In this document: piece by piece, positions 17,024 through 24,088 of the stretch | Numbering within the stretch: position 1 is the first letter of the stretch | Layout: each line of letters begins with the position of its first letter | DNA from: Silicimonas sp. | GTDB lineage: Bacteria; Pseudomonadota; Alphaproteobacteria; Rhodobacterales; Rhodobacteraceae | Assembly: GCA_022824315.1 (NCBI GenBank) | Contig: JAJEAC010000048.1 | Location: 1-64,000 of the forward strand | Length of the DNA: 64,000 nucleotides | Reading direction: 5' to 3' | Position numbers and translations under genes: made by a program | Notes under the pieces: generated by a model | What the model saw: the letters and a program-made list of their open reading frames with translations, nothing else | Told to the model about the DNA's origin: nothing | The model's database searches: none

Positions 17024-19044
17024 GAGGCGCCTCCTTTCGTCAGGACCAGATGCCCGCCCTCGGTCAGGCGTGCCTGCCAGGCGGGCGGCAAAAGAGTGGT
17101 GGCCGTGGCTTCCTCGATGATTGCGGGACCGTGAACGACGCCGTCCGGCGCGATCGCATTGCGGTCGAGTATTTGCGTTGGCTGCGCCATGCCGTCAAAA
17201 AAGACGTCCCGCGCCCGCGCCGCCTTGGCTGCGAGCGGTGCCGGCGGAGCGTTCTCGGGTCGCGGCAGATGCCCGAGAGCGGCAAGCCGGATATTGGCCA
17301 TTTCCACCCGGTTCTCCGGGCTGTTGTGGCCATATTGCCGCGCATAGGCGGCATCAAAGCCATTGCGAACGCAATCCATGTCGATGGGACCGTCGGGCAG
17401 TGGGATCGTCAGCACGTATTCCTGCCCATAATAGCGAAAGTCGATCGCACGTTCAAAGCTGATGTCGCCAGGCGCGATGCCCTCGTTGATCAGGTGGTCG
17501 CGGCCCCGCCTGGCCAAGGCCTCGAAGGCAGCCTCAAGATGCGAAAGCTCCATGAGATCCCAGAATCCGTAGAGCGTTTCCTTGAAGTCGTGTCGAACAT
17601 CCGTCTGAAGCATGCCCCAGGCCGAAAATGCGCCGGGGTGGACCGGGATGATCACTTCGCCGATTCGAAGTTCCTCGGCCAGGGCCGTCGCTTGCGCGGG
17701 CCCGGCACCACCGAATGCCACCAGCGAGAAATCGCGAGGATCGATGCCGCGACGCACGGTGATGGTACGGATCGCGTCCGCCATCTTGGAATTGACGATG
17801 TCGACCACGCCCTGTGCCATGTCTTCGGCGCTCATGCCGAAGCGTTCTCCCATGGCCGCGAGTGCGCCGCGCGCTGCGTTGCGGTCGAGCGCCATGCCTC
17901 CTCCGGCGAAGTTCGAACCGTCGAGCCTGCCCAGTACGAGGTTTGCGTCGGACACCGTAGGCTCGGTCCCTCCGAGGCCGTAGCAGACCGGGCCGGGCTT
18001 CGAGCCTGCCGATTGCGGCCCGACACGCATTGCCTCGGCTTCTTCCCAGGCGATCGATCCGCCGCCCGCGCCGATCACGTGGATGTCGACCACAGACATC
18101 TGCACGGGAAGCCCTTCGAGCTTGGTCTCGTTCGAGGTCGACGGGTGACCGTCGACGATCAGGCTCGCGTCGAAGGAGGTGCCGCCCATGTCGACGCAGA
18201 TCAGGTCCGCCCGCCCGGTTGCCGCTGCGAGCGCCTTGCCGCCAATGGCACCTCCGACAGGCCCGGAGAGCAGCGTCTGCAAAGGCGTATCGCAGGCCGC
18301 CCTGGCACTCATCACTCCGCCGTTCGATTCCATCACGTGCAGCCCGCCACCAGGCAGGCGGCCGGCGAGCGCTTCGATCAGTGTTTCGAGATATTGCCGC
18401 ACCACCGGAGCGAGATAGGCGTCCATCACCGTGGTCGAGATGCGTTCGAACTCGCGCCATTCCGGACTGATCCGGTGCGACAGCGCAATCGGGATCCCGG
18501 GCAGGCGGCTTTGGAGATACCTGGCCGCCTCCAGTTCGTGCTCCGGGTTCTTGAAACTGAACAGCAAGGCGATCGCAATCGCCTCGTAGCCTTCCGTCGC
18601 GGCGGCATCGACGAGCCGGTCGAGATCCGGCAGGCGCAGCGGATCGACCTCCTTGCCGTCTGCTGACATGCGACCGGAAAGTGTATAGGTGTGTTCTACA
18701 GGAGTAAGAGGTGCGGGCTTGTTCCAGCGGATGGAGAAGATCTCGCCGCGATCGTTGCCCTGGATCGTGTAAACGTCGCGAAAGTTCTCGTTGGTGACAA
18801 GCGCGACCCTTGCGCCACGGCGCGTAAGCAGCGCGTTCAGCCCAACCGTCGTGCCGTGCACGAAGAATTCGATCGAGTCCGAATCGCCGACGGCCTCGCT
18901 AATGCCGGTCAGCACTGCGAGGGCCGGGTTCTCCGGTGTGGAAAGTACCTTGGTCGCGCCGCAGGTGCCGGTCTCGCTGTCTTGGTAGACAATGTCTGTG
19001 AACGTCCCGCCGATATCGGCGGCAACGCGGTAGTTCCTTCCCAT
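17020..19044 (-). CDS. hyuA: Hydantoinase A/oxoprolinase family protein (ATP-binding subunit)
   Basis: 674 residues with the acetate/sugar-kinase-like fold. Motifs include the N-terminal AADIGGTFTDIVYQD, FVHGTTVGLNALLTRRGA, the VMESNGGVMSA segment, the phosphate-binding LSGPVGGAIGG, VDMGGTSFDASLI and the late FGGAGPAQATALAEEL. The subunit phosphorylates the ring amide to drive hydrolysis. It starts 63 bp after the binding-protein gene and overlaps hyuB. Substrates in this family include 5-oxoproline, hydantoins, N-methylhydantoin and acetophenone-type ketones. The operon context with a dedicated importer favours an exogenous cyclic amide. Confidence 0.92.
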   Translation of the reverse strand: MGRNYRVAADIGGTFTDIVYQDSETGTCGATKVLSTPENPALAVLTGISEAVGDSDSIEFFVHGTTVGLNALLTRRGARVALVTNENFRDVYTIQGNDRGEIFSIRWNKPAPLTPVEHTYTLSGRMSADGKEVDPLRLPDLDRLVDAAATEGYEAIAIALLFSFKNPEHELEAARYLQSRLPGIPIALSHRISPEWREFERISTTVMDAYLAPVVRQYLETLIEALAGRLPGGGLHVMESNGGVMSARAACDTPLQTLLSGPVGGAIGGKALAAATGRADLICVDMGGTSFDASLIVDGHPSTSNETKLEGLPVQMSVVDIHVIGAGGGSIAWEEAEAMRVGPQSAGSKPGPVCYGLGGTEPTVSDANLVLGRLDGSNFAGGGMALDRNAARGALAAMGERFGMSAEDMAQGVVDIVNSKMADAIRTITVRRGIDPRDFSLVAFGGAGPAQATALAEELRIGEVIIPVHPGAFSAWGMLQTDVRHDFKETLYGFWDLMELSHLEAAFEALARRGRDHLINEGIAPGDISFERAIDFRYYGQEYVLTIPLPDGPIDMDCVRNGFDAAYARQYGHNSPENRVEMANIRLAALGHLPRPENAPPAPLAAKAARARDVFFDGMAQPTQILDRNAIAPDGVVHGPAIIEEATATTLLPPAWQARLTEGGHLVLTKGGAS

Positions 19045-19107
19045 GCGCCTTGTCCTCCCGACAGATCCGGCCGGGGCGGCTGGCCCCGGCCGGAGTCCGT
19101 TAGCGGA

Positions 19108-20097
19108 TTACTGTTCCCACTCTGCCACGAAGTCGGGGTTCGCCGCGAGGATCTCGGAGGTGATCATTGCCTCGATCGGACCTGCGGTGTCCATGTTGAT
19201 CACTTTGGTCACCGGCTTGCCCTCGATGGCATTGATGACCTGCTCGGCCGCAAGCGCGCCCATCGTCTTCGGGAAATAGGCCAGCGTCGCGTCCCAGCGT
19301 CCCTCGCGAATCGCATCGATGGCGATCTGCGCCGCACCGCCCCCCGTGAGATAGAGATCGGCGGGATTGTAGCCCGCCGCCTCGAGCGCGATTTCCACGC
19401 CCACGAGGTGCTGGTCTGCATTCGAGAGAACGGCATGCACGTCCGAATTGGCCTGCAGGATGTCGGTCATGGCCTGCAGGCTCGGATCTGGTGCGTACCA
19501 GCCCTCGCCGACCGCGACGACATTGATGTTTGCATGGCCTGCCAGGACCTTTTCGAAGGTTTCCAGCCGCAGGTTGTCAAACGGGAAGATCTTCGCGCCA
19601 ATGATTATGACAACGTTGCAGGGGTCCTTGTCGGCGCAATGCGCTGCCACCAATTCGGCTTGATGGGTGGCGCCGGGCACCGGCGGAGAGGCCGCGGTGA
19701 CAGTGATGCCCTCGACCTGCGGCTCCAGCACGTTCAACTCCGGTCCGACGGGAAAGAGCACCGTGCCGATTGGCACGCCGGCGGCAATGACCTGTTCGAA
19801 TGCACCTGCGATGCCGACGCTGTCATTCGGCGCCACGATCATCCCGTCGAACTGTCCGCCTGCCAGAACATCCTCGATCTGGCTGTACTGAAGGGCGGCG
19901 TCGAACTGGCCGTCGAAAATCTCGCTTTCGTAGCCCAGTCTGGCCGCCGCTTCCTGCACACCTTCATAGGTGGCCTGATTGAAGCCGTTCTGCGAGGCCG
20001 CGGCAAAGTAGGCGATTTTTCCCTCGGCATGAACCGCACTGGCATATGCGCCGAGGTTTACCGCCAATGCCAAGAGCAAAGCTGCACGTCCTTTCAT
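19108..20097 (-). CDS. Periplasmic sugar-type (RbsB-like) ABC transporter substrate-binding protein
   Basis: 329 residues from MKGRAALLLALAVNLGAYA, chosen because it begins a classic signal peptide (cleavage near VHA/EG). The mature protein starts with KIAYFAAASQNGFNQATYEG, the periplasmic-binding/LacI type 1 fold, and contains DGMIVAPNDSVGIAGAFEQV and ADLYLTGGGAAQIAIDAI. It is the first gene of the minus-strand operon encoding HyuA, HyuB, ATPase and permease. It is divergent from the GntR-family gene, which is the natural candidate regulator. Confidence 0.9.
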   Translation of the reverse strand: MKGRAALLLALAVNLGAYASAVHAEGKIAYFAAASQNGFNQATYEGVQEAAARLGYESEIFDGQFDAALQYSQIEDVLAGGQFDGMIVAPNDSVGIAGAFEQVIAAGVPIGTVLFPVGPELNVLEPQVEGITVTAASPPVPGATHQAELVAAHCADKDPCNVVIIIGAKIFPFDNLRLETFEKVLAGHANINVVAVGEGWYAPDPSLQAMTDILQANSDVHAVLSNADQHLVGVEIALEAAGYNPADLYLTGGGAAQIAIDAIREGRWDATLAYFPKTMGALAAEQVINAIEGKPVTKVINMDTAGPIEAMITSEILAANPDFVAEWEQ

Positions 20098-20200
20098 GAT
20101 GACTCTCCCTTTCTGCATGGTTGCTGATATCGATCAAACTCGTTATGCAAACATTATGCAACACGCAATTGCGTTGCTGCAGCTTTCGGAGAGCCAGAGA
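20098..20200. promoter_or_regulatory. Divergent promoter region with a 12-bp palindrome and TTATGCAA repeats
   Basis: Between the binding-protein gene (minus) and the GntR gene (plus). It holds the perfect palindrome ACGCAATTGCGT at 20163-20174 and, just before it, two copies of TTATGCAA (within 20143-20161). Such symmetric sites near a divergently read FadR/FCD-type GntR gene are typical autoregulatory operators. Assignment to this regulator is inference. Confidence 0.4.
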
Positions 20201-20923
20201 ATGCTCGATATCGAAGAAAGTCCCGTGACCGAGCAGAGGCGTCGGGGTGCGCTTCTGGTCTACGAGGCGTTGCGGGACGACATTCTTTGGCTCAGGATCG
20301 AGCCCGGCCAAGCGATAGACGAAGTTGCCCTTGCACGACGGTTCAAGACGTCACGTACCCCGATCCGAGAGGCGCTCCTGCTCCTGCACGGCGACTGGCT
20401 GGTGCAGTTCCTGCCGAACCGCACGAGCATCGTTGCGCCTCTGACGCTGAACAATGCGAGGGAGTATTTCGACAGTCATCTCGTGCTTGCGCGCATGGCG
20501 GCTCGGGCTGCAGCGCTCACCGGGCGCGCCGATCGCGGATCCTTGCTGTCACTGCACCGGAAATTCGACAAGGCGATGTCCGATGGTGCCTGGGAGCAGG
20601 CGTTCCGGACTTCGCTCAAGCTGCACCGCACGCTCGGCAAGCTGACTGGGAACATCTTCCTGGATCGCTATTTCACGCACAGTCTTGATGCCGGCATGCG
20701 CACGAAGATCCTGTTCTACTTCCCCAAGCTGGATGTCGGGGAACGAACACGGGCGGGCCTGCTGCTTGAAGCCATGATCGAGGCCGTGATCTCGGGCGAT
20801 GCGGATGCTGGCGACGACGCGATGAAGGCGCTGGTGGCGCACGAAATCGGGGTCATTCTCAGATCCCTGCATCCCGCCTTCGGCGACAGGATGGATCTGG
20901 CGGTCGGGGAGTTCTCGACGTGA
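20201..20923 (+). CDS. GntR-family transcriptional regulator (FCD/FadR type)
   Basis: 240 residues from ATG 20201, supported by GGAGAG about 10 nt upstream; in-frame upstream ATGs look non-coding. The winged helix at about 20-85 contains VYEALRDDILWLRIEPGQAI and the recognition-helix region FKTSRTPIREALLLL. A helical FCD-like effector domain follows. It is divergent from the ABC-hydantoinase operon and co-transcribed with the M24 peptidase (GTGA overlap), so it probably senses a compound from that pathway. Confidence 0.9.
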   Translation: MLDIEESPVTEQRRRGALLVYEALRDDILWLRIEPGQAIDEVALARRFKTSRTPIREALLLLHGDWLVQFLPNRTSIVAPLTLNNAREYFDSHLVLARMAARAAALTGRADRGSLLSLHRKFDKAMSDGAWEQAFRTSLKLHRTLGKLTGNIFLDRYFTHSLDAGMRTKILFYFPKLDVGERTRAGLLLEAMIEAVISGDADAGDDAMKALVAHEIGVILRSLHPAFGDRMDLAVGEFST

Positions 20924-22017
20924 CGGATTTCTCCAAGCGGCGGGCGCGCGCCGCTCGGCTTGCGCGAGAGGCAGGGCTCGGTGCGTTCGCCTTCGTGCCG
21001 GGCCCGAACTTCCGCTACCTGACCGGGCTCGAGTTTCACCTGATGGAGCGGCCGACACTCCTCGTTCTCGCGTCCGGAGGCGAGGTTCTCGCGATCATGC
21101 CGGAACTCGAGCGATCAAGGTGGCGCGACGCCTTCCCAGAGGCCAGGACATTCTTCTGGCAGGACAGCGAGGGCTTTGCGGAGGCGTTTCGTGAGCTTTC
21201 TGCGGTACTCGCTGGTCCGGTCGGGGTCGAGGGCATGCGGATGCGGATGTTCGAGTTCGAGGCACTCCGCTCGCACCTGCCGCAAGGCGCGGTCGTCGAT
21301 GCTGAGCCGGCATTGGCCAAGCTCCGGATCTGCAAGGACAGTGAGGAAATCGTCGCCCTCCGCAGGGCTGTCGCGATCAGTGAGGCCGCGCTGAACGAGC
21401 AATTGGAGACGGCACGAGCGGGCGATAGTGAAGTCGAGATCGCCGCGCGCCTGAAACAGGCGATGCTCGCGCGGGGAGCAGAGGGATTCGCCTTTGAGCC
21501 AATCGTCCTTTCAGGCCCGAAGAGCGCGGACCCGCACGGAACTTCCGGCAACAGGACCGTCGCGCCGGGCGAACCGCTGCTTGTCGATTTCGGTGCATCG
21601 TGGGCCGGCATGAACGCCGACATCACCCGGACCTTCTTCTGCAAGCACGTACCCGAGAGTTCACGTGCCATCTACGATACCGTCCTTGCAGCCAATGCCC
21701 GCGGCAGGGAGGTCGCCGGACCGGGGATTGCCTGCGACAGTGTCGATCGGGAAACAACGGCAGTGCTGTCCGAATCGCCTTTCGCGGAAATGATCAAGCA
21801 CAAGACCGGACACGGCCTGGGGCTCGACGTACATGAAGCGCCGCATGTGATGGTGGGAAATGACATGCCGCTGGCAGCGGGCATGGTGGTGACCATCGAG
21901 CCCGGTCTTTACGGGTCGGGCGAGCTCGGCATCCGGATCGAGGACAACGTCTTGATCACCGAAGATGGTGCGGAGAGTCTGACCCGTTTCCCGCGCGAGG
22001 TGCAGTGCTTTGGATGA
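20920..22017 (+). CDS. M24-family metallopeptidase (Xaa-Pro dipeptidase/aminopeptidase type)
   Basis: 365 residues from a GTG start overlapping the GntR stop by 4 nt. An N-terminal creatinase/prolidase-N domain is followed by the pita-bread catalytic domain. All five metal ligands are visible: Asp in LLVDFGASW, Asp in MNADITRTF, His in TGHGLGLDVHEAP, Glu in VTIEPGLYG and Glu in IRIEDNVL. Their presence argues for a metal-dependent peptidase and against metal-free creatinase. With the HyuAB operon next door, cleavage of a peptide-like or pyroglutamyl substrate is plausible but unproven. Confidence 0.9.
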   Translation: MTDFSKRRARAARLAREAGLGAFAFVPGPNFRYLTGLEFHLMERPTLLVLASGGEVLAIMPELERSRWRDAFPEARTFFWQDSEGFAEAFRELSAVLAGPVGVEGMRMRMFEFEALRSHLPQGAVVDAEPALAKLRICKDSEEIVALRRAVAISEAALNEQLETARAGDSEVEIAARLKQAMLARGAEGFAFEPIVLSGPKSADPHGTSGNRTVAPGEPLLVDFGASWAGMNADITRTFFCKHVPESSRAIYDTVLAANARGREVAGPGIACDSVDRETTAVLSESPFAEMIKHKTGHGLGLDVHEAPHVMVGNDMPLAAGMVVTIEPGLYGSGELGIRIEDNVLITEDGAESLTRFPREVQCFG

Positions 22018-22492
22018 TCTGCTCGACGATCTTGAAGCGCTGCGCATGGCGACGCCGGAGGAACTCTTCCGGCGCCTGGAGGAAACGTGCAGGGCACTGG
22101 TCGGCGTCAAGCTCTTTACCTGCTCCCGGTTCGATCTGGCCGCACGCACTGCCGAGCGGATCTATACCAGCGACGAGGAGGCCTATCCCCTGACCGGCCT
22201 GAAGGACATCGTTCCAAACCGGTGGACCGACATCGTCCTGGACAGGCGCGAACCATTTCTTGCGGCGAGTATCGACGAGCTGCGCGATGTCTTTCCCGAT
22301 CACGAAAAGATCGAAGCGCTGGGCCTTGGCGCCGTGATCAACCAGCCGGTTCATGACCGCAACCGGTTCCTCGGGACGATCAACCTCCTGCACGTGAACG
22401 GACATTACTCGGAGGAGAGTCTCCTGCCATTGCGGCGCGTCTGCCGACCCGCCGCCATTGCATTCCTGGGTCAAATCCGACCGGAAGAGTGA
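22010..22492 (+). CDS. GAF-domain protein
   Basis: 160 residues from a TTG start that overlaps the M24 stop by 8 nt; an internal ATG at 22046 is an alternative. The whole protein is one GAF-like domain (ALVGVKLFTCSRFDL, then AVINQPVHDRNRFLGTINLLH) with no attached enzymatic or DNA-binding part. GAF domains bind small molecules or cyclic nucleotides. As the third gene after GntR and M24 it may be a sensor or an accessory subunit. Function unknown. Confidence 0.75.
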   Translation: MDDLLDDLEALRMATPEELFRRLEETCRALVGVKLFTCSRFDLAARTAERIYTSDEEAYPLTGLKDIVPNRWTDIVLDRREPFLAASIDELRDVFPDHEKIEALGLGAVINQPVHDRNRFLGTINLLHVNGHYSEESLLPLRRVCRPAAIAFLGQIRPEE

Positions 22493-22530
22493 AATCGAGA
22501 ACTTATTGCGCCAGACCTGATCAGGCCTCC

Positions 22531-22550
22531 GACAAGGACAGGGCCTTGTC
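22531..22550. terminator. Hairpin between convergent genes
   Basis: GACAAGG (22531-22537) and CCTTGTC (22544-22550) form a perfect 7-bp stem with a 6-nt loop. It lies in the 75-bp gap between the convergent GAF and MttB-family genes, a short distance after the palindrome CCTGATCAGG (22516-22525). There is no T-tract, so it is at best a bidirectional weak terminator or RNA-stabilising structure. Confidence 0.35.
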
Positions 22551-22567
22551 CTGCAGCGCGCCGTGGC

Positions 22568-24088
22568 TCAACTCACCGGCAATGCACCGCCCTCAGCCGT
22601 GCGTCTGGCAATGAAGTCCTGCATTTCCTCGACGCGCTCATCGGCGACTTCGGGGCCGTTGAATTCAGCGAGAACCTGCTTCCAGACCTTGGTTGCGCGG
22701 GCCGTGGCATCCTGTGCGCCACGTTCGTGCCACGTTCCGAAGTTCGCGTAGTCGTGAACCAGGGGTTCGTAGAATTCGGTGCGGTATCGGGCCATCGTCT
22801 GGGCCGCCGAGAAGAAGTGCCCGCTCGGGCCAACTTCCGCGAGCGCATCGAAGCCGATCTCGTCCGCTCCCGCACGACTGCCTGCACAGAGTTCCGCGAT
22901 CATGTTCAGGACCTCGACATCCGTCACGAGCTTTTCGTAAGAGACGGTCAGGCCGCCCTCCAACCATCCTGCAGCGTGAATGATGACCGTCGCACCCGCC
23001 AGCAGGCAGCCCCACAGGCCCACCTGGTTTTCGTTGGCGGCCTGCACGTCGTTGAGATTGGCCGCAGAACCCGCAGCTGAGCGCCAAGGCAAGCCTGTCA
23101 ATCTCGCGAGTTGCCCTGCCGCCAGCGACGCCTGGAAATGCGCCGGCGTTCCGAAGGCGGGCGCCCCGGATCTCATGTCGACATTCGACGTGAAGGTCCC
23201 GTAGCAGACCGGCGCCCCCGGTCTCGCAAGCTGGGTCAACGTGATCGCGGCCAGCGCCTCGGCATGGGACAGCGTGATCGACCCGGCGACAGTGATCGGC
23301 GCCATTGCACCCATCAACGTGAATGGCGTGACAATCGAAATCTGTCCGTGCCGCGCGAAGTCGATCAATCCCTGCGCCATCGGGATGTCCAAGGTACGGG
23401 GACTGTTGGTGTTGACAATGGTGTAGCAGTGGGGTTCGGCCTGAAAGGCGCTGTCCGAAATACCCCGAAAGCCCGCCAGCATTTCGAAGCTGTCCAGGGC
23501 CTGCGGCGTGCCGCGTGAGAAGACGAAGGGGAACTTGTCGGACAGCGTGAGCTGCGCCTCAAGCGTGAAGTAGTGCCGAACGTGCGTGTCCACGTCCTGC
23601 GGCTCGACCAGCGGCGGCAGCATCTGGAGCACGTCGTAATGATGCGTGAGCTGGATCAGTTCGCGAAAGTCCCGCGCCGTGCCGGGGCGACGGCCACGTT
23701 CGCGGTCGGTGGCATGCGGCGCGCCGGCGCCGGGCTGAAACACGAGGCGTCCCTGTTCAAGCACGACGTCCCGATCACGCGAACCGGCCCGGCAGATGAT
23801 GGACCGGGGTGCGGAAGCCAGGGCCGCCTCTACCATCTCGCGGCCGATATGCACCATCTCGCTCTCGACGCGTGCGCCGCCCGCCCGGTAGATCTGCCGC
23901 GCCTCGGGCAGGAGCACCATGATGCCGAGATCCTCCAACAGGCGAAGTGCGGTCGCATGCATGTCTGCGATTTCGTCGGCTTCGAAGAGGTCCATGACCG
24001 GGAACGGGTTGCGCAGGTCCCTGTAATTGACGTCACGCTTCAACCGGGTTCCAACCGTGGGCGAAGTGCGGCCTGCTCGCCGCGCCAT
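22568..24088 (-). CDS. Trimethylamine methyltransferase (MttB) family protein, non-pyrrolysine type
   Basis: 506 residues, uninterrupted by an amber codon, so it belongs to the non-Pyl MttB superfamily (relatives act on glycine betaine, proline betaine, carnitine and similar quaternary amines). Visible segments are ADMHATALRLLEDLGI near the N-terminus, FTLMGAMAPITVAGSITL in the barrel, NVDMRSGAPAFGTPAH and a GPSGHFFSAAQTMARY C-terminal block. The start overlaps the stop of the upstream flavoprotein gene (TGATG), so both are co-translated. Corrinoid-dependent relatives need a cobalamin-binding partner; none is encoded here. A folate-linked demethylation with the flavoprotein is a reasonable inference. 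Confidence 0.88.
   Translation of the reverse strand: MARRAGRTSPTVGTRLKRDVNYRDLRNPFPVMDLFEADEIADMHATALRLLEDLGIMVLLPEARQIYRAGGARVESEMVHIGREMVEAALASAPRSIICRAGSRDRDVVLEQGRLVFQPGAGAPHATDRERGRRPGTARDFRELIQLTHHYDVLQMLPPLVEPQDVDTHVRHYFTLEAQLTLSDKFPFVFSRGTPQALDSFEMLAGFRGISDSAFQAEPHCYTIVNTNSPRTLDIPMAQGLIDFARHGQISIVTPFTLMGAMAPITVAGSITLSHAEALAAITLTQLARPGAPVCYGTFTSNVDMRSGAPAFGTPAHFQASLAAGQLARLTGLPWRSAAGSAANLNDVQAANENQVGLWGCLLAGATVIIHAAGWLEGGLTVSYEKLVTDVEVLNMIAELCAGSRAGADEIGFDALAEVGPSGHFFSAAQTMARYRTEFYEPLVHDYANFGTWHERGAQDATARATKVWKQVLAEFNGPEVADERVEEMQDFIARRTAEGGALPVS

Noticed and set aside
20920-22017. Creatinase as the function of the M24 protein
   Set aside because: All five metal ligands of M24 peptidases are present, whereas creatinase lacks a metal site.
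22568-24088. Pyrrolysine (amber) reading in the MttB-family gene
   Set aside because: The frame is complete at 506 residues without an internal TAG, so no Pyl is needed.
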